A DNA stretch of 64,000 bases from Bacteroidota bacterium (GTDB lineage Bacteria > Bacteroidota > Bacteroidia > AKYH767-A > 2013-40CM-41-45). Under the pieces are notes generated by a model. The model saw only the letters and a list, made by a program, of their open reading frames with translations, had not been told where the DNA came from and made no database searches. Shown here piece by piece: positions 1 through 9,424 of this stretch. Position 1 is the stretch's first letter, and every line of letters starts with the position of its first letter. A program made the position numbers and the translations under genes. The stretch spans positions 1 through 64,000 of the forward strand of contig QQVM01000009.1 in the NCBI GenBank assembly GCA_003389385.1, in the 5' to 3' direction.

Positions 1-1434
1 AGTATGATTGATTCCGGGAATGTGCAATGAGAATGTTCCCTGAGCAGTGACATTGCTTCTGTTTATAATAGTGAACAAATGCGTTACATTCTGATTGCAT
101 CGCATGAAAGGCTGGGCATATATGAGATCGCAGAAATAGTCAGGCAGATTTGAACGGAATCCAAAATCGAAACCACTCTGTGTTCCGCTGTTCGTGAATG
201 TATATGAAGGAGCGGTTGTAAGTGTCAGGTTTGTTCCATTCGGACTCCAGGAGAGGGTATGATTACCGATGAATGCAGGGAAGCTGAAAATACCTGAGCT
301 GGCATTTGAAAATGCAATGCCGTTTTCCGGAGAAAGCGTGAATCTTTCATTTGCTACCGGTGAATCGCCTGCATCAAACACAGCATTCGAATTGGCATCG
401 AAGAAAGCAATACCTGATAAATAAGAAGGAGGCATTACTACAGTGATGCAGCTATCAAGGAAGTAATAATTATTAAACGTATTTAGGCTTAGCCTCAAAG
501 TATACACTCCGGGAGTGGTGAATTGAGTAGAGGGTATGATGATTTGAATTCTGTTCGGATCAAGTACTGTGATGGCTGCCAGCGCCAGGGCAGAATTAAC
601 AGGTCCAAGGAAAGTGGCTTGTCGTACATTGCCCCATGTGTTTGCGCTTGTTGAGAAAACCGGATGGGCATTCAGGATCGTATTGAGCTGATTGCCGGGG
701 AAGGTGACGCCCGGACTGACGCTTATGAGGGGATCTTCCAGTCCAAAATCCAGTCCGCTGATATTGCCGTTATTTATAGTGATGGTGTAGGTAAGGGAAT
801 CGGAAGAGACTAAATAATTTCTAGCGCTGTTGCCTACGTATGAAATTGTATATGTTCCATTTGAAAGAGCAAAACTGAACATCCCAGAAGCATCAGTATT
901 TGCCGTAACATTCAATGGCATAATTCTGACAGTTTGATTTAGTATTCCGTTTTCACCGGGATCCTGGATACCATTCCGATTTTTATCAGCGTACACCGTT
1001 CCTGTTGCAAATCCGTCAGGAGGAGTTACTGTAAAAGCGGCCGGCAAAGTATAACTTTGGAAAGAGCAGCCCCAGCATGCGTGGTCCGAAGTCCGCAAAT
1101 GTAGGTCGTATGTTCCGGCAGGCTTAGAAAAGCCGATGTTAAAAGTAACATCTGCAATATCATTGCTTGGAACATTTATCGGGCCTGGCCAGATCCACCA
1201 ATGAATGCTGTAATCATATATTTGAATTGTGTCAGCACCCTGTTGAAGGTAAACATCCCAGATGTTTCCATTCTGACTAATGGCTGTCATAACCACATTT
1301 GTACTTGTGATCCTGGTCGTGAGTCCCTGCTGTCCATGAATGCCTGTATTTGGATTCATGCTGTCGAGGGTTTGAGAAATTGAGGAGAGGGAATAAAAAC
1401 AAAAAATCAGGAGCGTAAAAATTTGCTTTTTCAT
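1..1434 (-). CDS. secreted SdrD-B-like repeat protein, N-terminal part (runs off the window)
   Basis: The reading frame opens at the ATG at 1434 and stays open for 478 codons to base 1, so the C-terminus is outside the window. Residues 1-21 (MKKQIFTLLIF..., ending near SISQ) form a Sec signal peptide. Two stretches resemble SdrD B-like (Cna-B-type) domains: around residues 144-205 (GTVYADKNRNGIQDPGENG) and around 330-400 (SGIAFFDANSNAVFDAGD), each with the Asp/Asn-rich calcium-loop opening and a trailing SG.F.F....Y.. strand. Proteins of this make-up in Bacteroidota are usually large cell-surface proteins that end in a T9SS sorting domain, but that end is not visible here. The specific role is unknown. 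Confidence 0.8.
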   Translation of the reverse strand, partial: MKKQIFTLLIFCFYSLSSISQTLDSMNPNTGIHGQQGLTTRITSTNVVMTAISQNGNIWDVYLQQGADTIQIYDYSIHWWIWPGPINVPSNDIADVTFNIGFSKPAGTYDLHLRTSDHACWGCSFQSYTLPAAFTVTPPDGFATGTVYADKNRNGIQDPGENGILNQTVRIMPLNVTANTDASGMFSFALSNGTYTISYVGNSARNYLVSSDSLTYTITINNGNISGLDFGLEDPLISVSPGVTFPGNQLNTILNAHPVFSTSANTWGNVRQATFLGPVNSALALAAITVLDPNRIQIIIPSTQFTTPGVYTLRLSLNTFNNYYFLDSCITVVMPPSYLSGIAFFDANSNAVFDAGDSPVANERFTLSPENGIAFSNASSGIFSFPAFIGNHTLSWSPNGTNLTLTTAPSYTFTNSGTQSGFDFGFRSNLPDYFCDLIYAQPFMRCNQNVTHLFTIINRSNVTAQGTFSLHIPGINHT

Positions 1435-1576
1435 ATAGAGAGTTTTTGATTTATGAATTAAAATTAGATAAAAGCAAATACCATAGAATCAATATTTATT
1501 TTTTCTTTCGATTATTTGTAAACTTTCAGAATATATAGGCAAATTGACAAAAATTCCATGTGAAAATTCCTTGCAA

Positions 1577-2695
1577 TTATCCTGAAATGCTTGTGCAATT
1601 CATTCTGAAAAGTTCAGCATCAGGAATTCTAGCACCAAGACCAATGTCATCAGGAATTTCGATTCTACCCATCTCATGATAAATAATTCCACCTTTTACC
1701 GGGTCATGGCTTTGCATGAGCGGCGTGTCAAAATCAATGAACGGGATCTCTCTGCATGAAAGAGCAAAGTGGGCGGCAGCAGTGAATCCAAGCCTTGACT
1801 CTAGAAAACCACCAACCTGGATTTTAAGATTGTAGGTTTCTGCGATGTCACGAACCAGTGCGGCTTTAAAGAGTCCGGAGGACTTGCCCAGCTTGATGTT
1901 GATGCTGTCGCAGGCATTCATCTTTACAAGATTCAAAGCATCATGATGATCAAAGCAACTTTCATCGGCCATGATGGGAATGTCGCTGGATGCGCGAAGC
2001 TCAGACAACTCCTGAAGGGAATTTCTTCGCAGTGGCTCTTCGCAGTGTTGAATGCCGAGGTCTTTTATTTCATTGAGTACTGCTTCGGCTTCGACAGGGG
2101 TCCAGGCCTGGTTGGCGTCAATTCTTATAGGAATCTCCGGTCCAACTGTAGCACGGATTTTTTTAATTCTTGAAACATCAAGATCCGCATCACCACCAAG
2201 CTTTACTTTGATTACCGGATAGCCACTTCTCAGGATTTCCAATGCCGCTTTGCTCATTTCTTCCGGCTCAGCAACGCTTATGGTATAATCAGTGAACAGA
2301 AGCTGGTTGCTTTTTCCACCCAGAAAACTGTATAATGGTAAGCCGGCATATTGCGCTGCAATATCGTGGAGTGCAATGTCCAATGCGCTTTTGATGCTTG
2401 TGTTTCCATAGATCATTTTGTCCATGCTATGGGATAAATGTGCAATGCCATCATTCTGCGCACTCTCACGAATCAGAATTTTAGCCAATTCTTTTCCAAC
2501 GGCAATGCAGGTTTCAGAAGTTTCACCGTGAATTGTTCTGAACGGGCTGCATTCTCCAAAACCGATCCGCCCATTTTCATCTGTTATTCTCACAAATATA
2601 TTTTCTGCTTCATTCAGAGGTCCGAGTGAAATTACAAATGGCTTAATGAGTGGAATGCGGCTATTGCAGATAAGGACTTCCCTGATGCGAGGCAT
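1577..2695 (-). CDS. dipeptide epimerase (enolase superfamily, MLE subgroup)
   Basis: A 372-residue enolase-superfamily enzyme predicted to epimerise dipeptides such as L-Ala-D/L-Glu released from peptidoglycan; cytoplasmic. The catalytic set is complete: the KxK motif (K163, K165), metal ligands D193 (RIDANQ), E219 (CEEPL) and D244 (ADES), the second base K268 (NIKLGK), and the D321-x-D323 motif (IDFDTP) that binds the substrate ammonium group in Ala-Glu epimerases. The start at 2695 (MPRIREV) was chosen because family homology begins there; a longer frame to 2815 would overlap the next gene and adds unlikely sequence. The neighbouring upstream gene is the small ATP-synthase-linked membrane protein. 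Exact dipeptide specificity cannot be read from sequence. Confidence 0.88.
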   Translation of the reverse strand: MPRIREVLICNSRIPLIKPFVISLGPLNEAENIFVRITDENGRIGFGECSPFRTIHGETSETCIAVGKELAKILIRESAQNDGIAHLSHSMDKMIYGNTSIKSALDIALHDIAAQYAGLPLYSFLGGKSNQLLFTDYTISVAEPEEMSKAALEILRSGYPVIKVKLGGDADLDVSRIKKIRATVGPEIPIRIDANQAWTPVEAEAVLNEIKDLGIQHCEEPLRRNSLQELSELRASSDIPIMADESCFDHHDALNLVKMNACDSINIKLGKSSGLFKAALVRDIAETYNLKIQVGGFLESRLGFTAAAHFALSCREIPFIDFDTPLMQSHDPVKGGIIYHEMGRIEIPDDIGLGARIPDAELFRMNCTSISG

Positions 2696-2756
2696 GAGCG
2701 CGAATTGAAAAGAATTAAAGTAAAGGAAAATAAAATTCTTTAACTGATGCCTGTCC

Positions 2757-3131
2757 TCAGTTGTTTTTCCTGAACTGTTTCCACACCACGCCCACTTCAA
2801 ATGCAGTAAAAACAATATAAAAGATCAGGAATGTAATGATGAACCGCATTGCATCAGGCTTATTGAAGATTGAATAGATGAGGATGACCCCCATATGCAA
2901 AAGCAGTTTGAGTGTGGTGGAAGCCATGTAATACCGAACAAAAACCTGAGGTCTTCCTTCGGAGGATCTCAATAAGCCTACATGAAAAACCAAAGTGGTA
3001 AACAGAAAATACAACAAGATTCCCCAGGTGATTGAATCCACATAACCTCTCGGTAAAAGTACTCCGGCAAGAATGATTGCCGCAAAGATGGACACAATGA
3101 GCACTCCGAGGTAAGTGATATACTTTCTCAT
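2757..3131 (-). CDS. small four-helix membrane protein, AtpI-like, linked to AtpZ
   Basis: A 124-residue integral membrane protein with about four hydrophobic helices (near residues 5-27, 33-52, 68-88 and 95-112) and a basic C-terminus (WKQFRKNN). It follows AtpZ by 38 bases in the same direction. In many Bacteroidota genomes a poorly annotated membrane protein of this size sits between atpZ and atpB, and it is presumed to be the AtpI-like partner that helps assemble the c-ring or supplies magnesium. That role is inferred from context and topology; I see no diagnostic motif. Here atpB does not follow, being about 44 kb away. Confidence 0.6.
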   Translation of the reverse strand: MRKYITYLGVLIVSIFAAIILAGVLLPRGYVDSITWGILLYFLFTTLVFHVGLLRSSEGRPQVFVRYYMASTTLKLLLHMGVILIYSIFNKPDAMRFIITFLIFYIVFTAFEVGVVWKQFRKNN

Positions 3132-3169
3132 TATAACTTTAACGTATTTAGAGCCGCCAAGGTTCGAGA

Positions 3170-3400
3170 TTATTTTTTCAGAAAATCCTTAATGCTGATA
3201 TAAATGGCGACTGCAACAGAAAGCAAACTGAGAACCAGGGTAAAGATCGGAATCTCGAATTCGAGATATTTATCTAAATGATAACCTCCAAAAACACCCA
3301 GCCCGATGATGATGAGCATTTGAGTACCCATGGCTGCGTATTTCATGTAAGAGAAATCAGGCTGTTTTCTCCTGGGAGATTTCTCCTGATTTGTCGGCAT
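3170..3400 (-). CDS. atpZ: AtpZ/AtpI family ATP synthase accessory protein
   Basis: A 76-residue protein with a basic, polar N-terminus (PTNQEKSPRRKQ) followed by two transmembrane helices separated by a short loop; the first helix is Gly-rich (GLGVFGGYHLDKYL), matching the AtpZ family hairpin with its G..GG..LD signature. AtpZ works with AtpI in assembly and magnesium supply of F-type ATP synthase. Its start overlaps the end of the bactofilin gene by 44 bases in another frame, so translation is likely coupled. The atpBEFHAG genes lie elsewhere in the window (47366-52569, plus strand), which is an unusual separation. Confidence 0.8.
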   Translation of the reverse strand: MPTNQEKSPRRKQPDFSYMKYAAMGTQMLIIIGLGVFGGYHLDKYLEFEIPIFTLVLSLLSVAVAIYISIKDFLKK

Positions 3401-3794
3401 GCTTGATGTCTTTGATGACTGGTCCCATGTTGCATGAGCCGGTGAAGGTAGCGCCCACTTCCACCACGAGTTTACCGGTCACAATATCGCCAATCAGCTT
3501 AGCATTAGATTTAAGAAACAAGAGTTCAGAAACAGTAGTCGTTCCTTTCACAGTTCCCGAAACGTCTGCATTCTGGCAGGAGATATCTCCTTCGACAACA
3601 CCCGTAGAACCCACAACCACCTTTGCCTTGGAAATAATTTTTCCATATACAGTTCCGTCGATCCTGATGTCACCGTTGGAGCGAACATCACCTTCAATGA
3701 CGGTGCCTGCCCCTATAAGGTTTATGGAAGTGCCGGTGTTTTCACTGTTCTTGTTGCCGTTGACAATGCTCTTTTTTTCTTTGTTGCTGAACAT
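3357..3794 (-). CDS. bactofilin (polymer-forming cytoskeletal protein)
   Basis: A 145-residue bactofilin. A polar N-terminal tail of about 25 residues leads into the beta-helical core (residues about 25-120), recognisable by the repeating G-x-I-x-G-D pattern (TVIEGDVRSNGDIRIDGTVYGKI, VVVGSTGVVEGDI, LIGDIVTGKLVVEVGATFTG). The charged tail after residue 125 is not conserved. Bactofilins assemble into non-polar filaments without nucleotide and often act at the membrane in cell-shape control. It heads the bactofilin-AtpZ-membrane protein operon, driven by the promoter at 3859-3889. The C-terminal 14 codons overlap the atpZ reading frame. Confidence 0.88.
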   Translation of the reverse strand: MFSNKEKKSIVNGNKNSENTGTSINLIGAGTVIEGDVRSNGDIRIDGTVYGKIISKAKVVVGSTGVVEGDISCQNADVSGTVKGTTTVSELLFLKSNAKLIGDIVTGKLVVEVGATFTGSCNMGPVIKDIKHADKSGEISQEKTA

Positions 3795-3858
3795 GTTTTT
3801 CCTGTTAATAAGTTAGATCAATCCCCCCAGATTTTTCTTGTTTTTCAAAAAAGGAGTA

Positions 3859-3889
3859 CAAAGGTAGAACAAAATCAATGCGTCGCAAA
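3859..3889 (-). promoter_or_regulatory. Bacteroidota-type promoter of the bactofilin-atpZ operon
   Basis: On the minus strand TTTG (3889-3886) is followed after 19 bases by TACCTTTG (3866-3859), a full match to the Bacteroidota -33/-7 consensus (TTG, about 19-21 bases, TAnnTTTG). It leaves a leader of roughly 60 bases before the bactofilin ATG. The remainder of the 3795-4060 gap shows no gene and no convincing terminator for porW. Confidence 0.7.
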
Positions 3890-4060
3890 TTTATTTCCCA
3901 CAGGGAAATCATTACAAACGCCTGAATGTAAAATGATTACAGTTTGATTCAGCGATTCGGCCCCGACCGTATACTGTCAATTCTAAATATAATTCATTAA
4001 AAACTTCAGGGTATAAAATTAACAGGCAAAGATTACAGTGAGATTGAAATGCTATTAAGT

Positions 4061-6742
4061 TCAGCGATAAAAAGAACGGTAGAAATCATCGTAATCTTCC
4101 AGCTTCTTTTGCAAAAGAAGCTCCGGATAGTTGTTTATGCTGATTACAAACTGGCGATAAGCGTTAGGATTGGTATTACCATACACATCATCATTATTAT
4201 AAAGATGTGAGCTGTAAGAAAGCGCATCAGCCTTATTTCGAAACGACTTCACTGTGATAATTTTCTGCCTGTGGTCAAACATTAGGTCAGAGGTGCTGTA
4301 AGATTTAGCACTGTAGTTTTTTCCGTTGAAGTCAGAAATTTTTCTCTTTAGAAGTATGCCATCCACTTCGCCGCCAACGGCCTGGAAAATGATGATCACG
4401 TAATGCATTGTGTCGGGCATGTAATTGAACAAGCGCTTGTTTGCTGCGGTGTCTCTCGCGGGAGGAACAGCTGCGCTTGCGCCGGTTGTATCGCTGCCTG
4501 CCGGCTTCATTGACTTGATATAGTCAAGAATGTTCTGAGCCTCGTCTTTCACCGGATCTGCGCTGTGATTTCGTACGATATCCTGCAAAGAAACTTCGAA
4601 CATGGCAAGTGGCTGTGTCTTTCCGATTGAAAGCGCTCGCAGCATATCAAACTTCGGAGTGAGAATATTTTGTGGAAACTGAATATCAGCCTGAGTTTTT
4701 CTCTGTATTACAGCCTGGTATTCACCATTCATGTATTTGCGATAGGTGTCTTCGTAGAATAGATCAAGGTTCGATTTTTTTCCTGCCAGAGTAGCAGCAT
4801 ATTCAGGGTTTCGGATGATCTCGGCGTATTCGGTGTCACCGTATTTAGATAGTATCAGATTTTTGTAAACATCCGATTTTGCCGTTTCATTCATATCGCG
4901 GTAAACACGATACAGCTGGTAGTATGACTGCAGCTCGTATTTGTTTCCAGGATACTTTTTTAAAAGCGTTTCAAACATTTCCACAGAAGCATTGAGGTCT
5001 TTGATCTGCTCACGGTAAATCATGGCCGCATTATAATATGCATCAATGATTTTCGCTGTGGATTTTTCCAGATCTTCCGGAGTAGAAGGAATGTTTTTCA
5101 ACATATTCTCCTTTTTCTTCTCTGCAAGAAGTTTAGGGTCCTTGATGTCTTTTTCTGATAGCTGCGAAGTATCCTGAGGGTCATCGTCATCCACCAAATC
5201 CTGAAGGACCGTTTCCTTGCTGCTTCTTCTCCAGTTGTCTTCCAGTTTTCTGTTTCCCCATTTCTTTGTAAACTCATTGAATCCAAAGCTTACAGCTTGT
5301 GGATTATAGAAGTACCAGTTGGCTCCGCTGCCCTGGTTAAATGTGTTTGCCTGACTGATTTTGGACGGATCAAAAATCTGATTGACTTGCGAGCCTTCCT
5401 GCTCTTGTGCTTTTTTAAGTGCCGCCGCAGCTTCTTCATCAGAACGAATTTTCTGACTAATCAGAGTGTCCAGCTCCGCTTTGGAAAGTCGTGACAATTG
5501 CTGGAGAGAATCTTCCACCTGAATGGTTTTTAAAAACTTCACCAGTCGGGTCAGACTATTTCTTCTGGTTAGAATATCTGTATAGTCAGGGTGATCATTT
5601 GCGAGATTGACAATGGTGCTGTCGTAATACTGCTGAGCTACCATGTAATCAGGCTTATCGAAATTTATTTTCGCAAGGGCGAGATATGAAAGAGCCTTCT
5701 GGTTTTGGTTACCTGCGCTTGCTCTGAGTGATTTATTTAAAAGATTTACTTCTTCATCAAATTTGCTTTCCATCCGCGCCAAACCCGCAAGCGCATAATA
5801 AATCTGGTCGAGGAATTCCTTGTTCTTCGGATCTTTTTCCATTTTAAGCAACTCCTTCCTCACGGTTTCTCCTTCCTTGCTGTTTGCATCAAAGCACCTT
5901 GCACGATTGATTCTGGCATTGAATGCCATTTCATAAGGTGGGTTTGATTTGATGACTTTGGTGTAGAGCCGAAAAGCCTTTTGGTATTCCGCTTCTTGTT
6001 GATTGAGTTGAGCAAGAATGAAGCTGAATCGAACACGATCTGCGCGCTTTGGGGCAGTAACTGCAGCCCGGGTCAGATGTTCGATGGCCTTCTCGTAATT
6101 TTTTGTCTGTAGGTGATAATCCGCTCTCACAGCATCGTACTCCCATTTCTGCTTTTTAGGATAATCTTTCTGGTTTCTGACGTAGTCAAGCTTGTTTTCT
6201 GCTTCACGAAGCAGCGTCAGCTGAAGATAAGTCTTGGCAATCCACAAAGAAGCCACATGACGTGTAGGTTCTTTTTTATAAGTGGCCTCCACATATTTGA
6301 ATGCTTCAATCGCTTCAAAATATTCTCTCTTGAAAAAAAGCGCTTTTCCGTAAAGCAACCAGTTATCATCAATCCACTTTTCAGAATCAGGCTTTTCGTT
6401 CCCTCTTTTATCCAGAATTGTATGCCTTTGAATCACTGTGCTGAGGCGCTTCATCGCATCATCCATCTGGGGGTAAATTGCTTTTGCCTTTTCTGCATTA
6501 GCATATTTAAATACCGACAGAATCCGGTCGTATTTATCTTCATGAGAAGCTGCCAGACGATCCACACCTTCCTGTACCTTCAGGTTGGCATTATAATATC
6601 CATTATACTGGGCGGATAGATTGTGAAATCTGCGGTTCACCCAGGTGTCTTTGGTGTTTGAACACGAGGTGCTTAAAATCGACAAGCCTGTGAGCAGAAA
6701 CAAAAAGGCATTGGGCCACCGTAGGAAATAGCGGTACTTCAT
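4061..6742 (-). CDS. porW: T9SS periplasmic lipoprotein PorW/SprE
   Basis: An 893-residue tetratricopeptide-repeat lipoprotein of the PorW/SprE family, needed for type IX secretion and gliding in Bacteroidota, where it links the outer-membrane ring complex to other parts of the machine. A signal sequence ends in a lipobox-like LSTSC (Cys about residue 27), followed by the family hallmark NRRFHNLSAQYNGYYNA. TPR-type helical repeats run through the N-terminal half (EAIEAFKYVEATY, YEKAIEHLTRAA, YQKAFRLYTKVI) and again near the middle (SVEMFETLLKKYPGNKY). The ATG at 6742 is preferred over a TTG one codon earlier. The window also encodes at least six T9SS cargo proteins, so this gene provides the matching machinery. 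Confidence 0.88.
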   Translation of the reverse strand: MKYRYFLRWPNAFLFLLTGLSILSTSCSNTKDTWVNRRFHNLSAQYNGYYNANLKVQEGVDRLAASHEDKYDRILSVFKYANAEKAKAIYPQMDDAMKRLSTVIQRHTILDKRGNEKPDSEKWIDDNWLLYGKALFFKREYFEAIEAFKYVEATYKKEPTRHVASLWIAKTYLQLTLLREAENKLDYVRNQKDYPKKQKWEYDAVRADYHLQTKNYEKAIEHLTRAAVTAPKRADRVRFSFILAQLNQQEAEYQKAFRLYTKVIKSNPPYEMAFNARINRARCFDANSKEGETVRKELLKMEKDPKNKEFLDQIYYALAGLARMESKFDEEVNLLNKSLRASAGNQNQKALSYLALAKINFDKPDYMVAQQYYDSTIVNLANDHPDYTDILTRRNSLTRLVKFLKTIQVEDSLQQLSRLSKAELDTLISQKIRSDEEAAAALKKAQEQEGSQVNQIFDPSKISQANTFNQGSGANWYFYNPQAVSFGFNEFTKKWGNRKLEDNWRRSSKETVLQDLVDDDDPQDTSQLSEKDIKDPKLLAEKKKENMLKNIPSTPEDLEKSTAKIIDAYYNAAMIYREQIKDLNASVEMFETLLKKYPGNKYELQSYYQLYRVYRDMNETAKSDVYKNLILSKYGDTEYAEIIRNPEYAATLAGKKSNLDLFYEDTYRKYMNGEYQAVIQRKTQADIQFPQNILTPKFDMLRALSIGKTQPLAMFEVSLQDIVRNHSADPVKDEAQNILDYIKSMKPAGSDTTGASAAVPPARDTAANKRLFNYMPDTMHYVIIIFQAVGGEVDGILLKRKISDFNGKNYSAKSYSTSDLMFDHRQKIITVKSFRNKADALSYSSHLYNNDDVYGNTNPNAYRQFVISINNYPELLLQKKLEDYDDFYRSFYR

Positions 6743-6889
6743 CAATGAGAATAACTGAAAATCAGCAGATTTATTTTAATTCCAAGAGCTGCAAGATAAG
6801 ACTATTTATCAAAGCTTTTAAAATGACTTTAGAGGAAAAAAGTGATCTTTGCAATCGCTGTGAAATCCGGTATCCGGATTTTGAGAAAA

Positions 6890-7771
6890 ATGAAAGAAGA
6901 ACAGGATAAAGTTAAGAAGGCAAAACTCATTCGTCGCCTGAAAAGCAAATACCGGCTGGTGGTAATGAATGATGAGACGCTTGAGGAGAAGGCATCTTTT
7001 AACCTCAGACCGCTAAACGTATTCGTGACGGCAGGTTTGTCTGTGATTTTCCTGATAATCCTCACAATTTTCATCATTGCATTTACGCCTATTCGGGAAT
7101 ATATTCCCGGTTATGCCGATCTGAAAACGCAAAGACGGGTTTATAATCTTGTACTCCGTGCTGACAGCATGGAGAAGGCAATGGCTGCAAAAGACCGTTA
7201 CATTGACAACATCAGGGGAATCATCAGCGGAGAATTGCCGCTTGATACCGCAGCCAGCGCATTTATTCCAATGCAAAAGGGTGACACCGTTCACAGGTTG
7301 AAAAAATCTCAGGAAGATTCATTGCTCAGGGCCGAAATTGAGTCAAGAGATCCTTATTCATTATCCATATACGAAAGCAGTTCCCTTGCGAACTCAATCA
7401 GAGGCTTTTTATTTTTCCCGCCGGTTAAGGGTAAAGTCAGCAGCCGTTTTGATCCGGTGACAAGGCATTACGGAATAGACATTGTTTCCAGGCCCGACGA
7501 GGTAATTAAGGCCACACTTGACGGTACCGTTCTTCTGGCCAATTTCACCTCTGAAACAGGATGGGTAATAGGGATTCAGCATTCAAACAATCTGTTCTCT
7601 TTATACAAGCATAATTCGGCATTGCTGAAAAAAGTAGGTGATTTTGTAAAAGCGGGTGAAGTGATCGCGATCATTGGAAATTCAGGAGAGCTAAGCAGCG
7701 GCCCTCATTTGCATTTCGAACTGTGGCTCAATGGTACGGCATTGAATCCTCTGGAATATATTGCATTCTGA
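6890..7771 (+). CDS. LytM-type M23 zinc metallopeptidase, membrane-anchored
   Basis: A 293-residue envelope peptidase, likely cutting peptidoglycan cross-bridges or activating amidases. The N-terminus is basic and cytoplasmic (KAKLIRRLKSKYRLVVMNDE), followed by one membrane helix (about residues 50-74), a periplasmic helical linker, and a LytM domain (about 180-290). The zinc and catalytic motifs are intact: HYGID (H-x3-D) and PHLHFE (HxH), with an intermediate His in YKHNSALLKKVGDFVKAGE. I use the ATG at 6890; an upstream GTG at 6842 would add 16 residues, but the family starts with the KEE/KK segment. It is divergent from porW, with a 147-base shared control region. Confidence 0.87.
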   Translation: MKEEQDKVKKAKLIRRLKSKYRLVVMNDETLEEKASFNLRPLNVFVTAGLSVIFLIILTIFIIAFTPIREYIPGYADLKTQRRVYNLVLRADSMEKAMAAKDRYIDNIRGIISGELPLDTAASAFIPMQKGDTVHRLKKSQEDSLLRAEIESRDPYSLSIYESSSLANSIRGFLFFPPVKGKVSSRFDPVTRHYGIDIVSRPDEVIKATLDGTVLLANFTSETGWVIGIQHSNNLFSLYKHNSALLKKVGDFVKAGEVIAIIGNSGELSSGPHLHFELWLNGTALNPLEYIAF

Positions 7772-7907
7772 AGCGCATTGGATATCATTAAATTTCCCAA
7801 TGATAACATTTCACAGAAGAGATCTTAATATATTTATGTCTTTAAAGGCAATTATGTATGCGAATTCTAACAATGATTTTTTTTAAATTCCGGAATAAAC
7901 CTAACTG

Positions 7908-9422
7908 ATGGGACTGATTTCTTTCATAAGCAAGGGAATTTCCGGCAGAGCCGCAAGGAAAATCAGCGAATGGAGTAAGAATCCTGTCGCCACTCAGGAA
8001 ACCGTTTTCCGAAAGCTTGTGCATGAGGCAAGAGACACATCCTTCGGAACAGACCACCGTTTCAGGTATATCAACTCTTATGAAGAATTTAAGCAGCACG
8101 TTCCAATCCGCGACTATGAGGATTTTGCTCCCTACATTGAAAGATTAAAGGCCGGAGAGCCAGATGTACTTTGGAAAGGCCGTCCGCTTTATTTGTCAAA
8201 AACATCAGGAACAACATCGGGGATAAAATACATACCAATCAGCAGAGAGTCGATTCCATATCACATCAGTTCAACAAGAAATGCTTTGTTGAATTATATT
8301 CATGAAACAGGGAAATCGGATTTCCTCAATGGCAAACTGATGTTCATTTCAGGAAGCCCTGCACTGGAAAACATGAACGGCATCAAAGTCGGCCGACTTT
8401 CCGGAATAGTGAATCACCACGTTCCCGGATATCTAAAACTGAATCAGTTGCCCGGTTTTCGTACGAACTGCATTGAAGACTGGGAAGAAAAAATTGATGC
8501 CATCATCCGTGAGACAAAGAATCAGAACATGACATTTATCAGCGGCATTCCGCCCTGGGTGCAAATGTATTTTGACAGGCTCATGGAGAAAACAGGAAAG
8601 AAAATCGGTGAACTTTTTCCAAACTTCAATTTATTTGTATATGGCGGGGTAAACTATGAGCCTTACCGGGAAAAGCTGGAAAACAGCATTGGCAGAAAGA
8701 TTGATTCAGTAGAGCTGTATCCGACCAGCGAGGGGTTCATTGCATTTCAGAATTCACAGAAAGATAAGTCGCTTCTTTTGCTTCTTGATGCTGGAATATT
8801 TTATGAGTTTATTCCTGCATCTGAATTTTTTAATCCGAATCCCAGCCGGGTCAATATTCAGGATGTTGAGCTTGGTGTCAACTATGTTATTATACTTAAC
8901 ACCAATGCCGGATTGTGGGGCTATAACCTTGGAGATACCGTTAGATTTGTTTCAAAAAATCCTTATAAGCTTCTCATCACCGGAAGAATCAAACATTTCA
9001 TTTCGGCATTCGGAGAACACGTAATTGGTGAGGAGGTTGAAAGGGCTGTGATGGAAGCAGCTCTTGAACAAAAGGTAGAAATAGTGGAATTCACGGTAGC
9101 GCCAATGGTGAGTCCGGACGGAGAGTTGCCTTACCATGAATGGTTCATCGAATTTCACCGGGCGCCCGCCAATATAGATCAGTTCAGCAGAGCCATAGAC
9201 GAGAGCTTGCAACGACAGAATATATACTACCGGGACTTAATCAGCGGGAACATTTTGCAGCCATTGAAACTGCGTCTTCTGGAGAAAAATTCATTCATTG
9301 AAATGATGCGCACCGAAGGAAAGCTCGGCGGACAGAATAAAGTTCCCAGGCTTTCCAACGACAGGAAAATTGCTGACAGGCTGAAACGATTTGTCCGAGA
9401 AAGTTTGAATGAAAGAAACTGA
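7908..9422 (+). CDS. GH3 auxin-responsive promoter family protein (acyl-acid amido synthetase-like)
   Basis: A 504-residue member of the GH3 branch of the adenylate-forming (ANL) superfamily, full length for bacterial homologues. The ATP P-loop motif SKTSGTTSGIKYIPIS lies near residues 98-113, the adenine-contact segment YPTSEGFIAF near 275-285, and the acid-contacting GYNLGDTVRF followed by the hinge and C-terminal lid (ITGRIKHFISAFGEHV) near 335-380. Plant GH3 enzymes adenylate hormone acids and join them to amino acids; the substrates of bacterial homologues are mostly unknown. dxr begins 2 bases after its stop, so the two are co-transcribed. The M23 gene upstream is 136 bases away. Confidence 0.85.
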   Translation: MGLISFISKGISGRAARKISEWSKNPVATQETVFRKLVHEARDTSFGTDHRFRYINSYEEFKQHVPIRDYEDFAPYIERLKAGEPDVLWKGRPLYLSKTSGTTSGIKYIPISRESIPYHISSTRNALLNYIHETGKSDFLNGKLMFISGSPALENMNGIKVGRLSGIVNHHVPGYLKLNQLPGFRTNCIEDWEEKIDAIIRETKNQNMTFISGIPPWVQMYFDRLMEKTGKKIGELFPNFNLFVYGGVNYEPYREKLENSIGRKIDSVELYPTSEGFIAFQNSQKDKSLLLLLDAGIFYEFIPASEFFNPNPSRVNIQDVELGVNYVIILNTNAGLWGYNLGDTVRFVSKNPYKLLITGRIKHFISAFGEHVIGEEVERAVMEAALEQKVEIVEFTVAPMVSPDGELPYHEWFIEFHRAPANIDQFSRAIDESLQRQNIYYRDLISGNILQPLKLRLLEKNSFIEMMRTEGKLGGQNKVPRLSNDRKIADRLKRFVRESLNERN

Positions 9423-9424
9423 AG

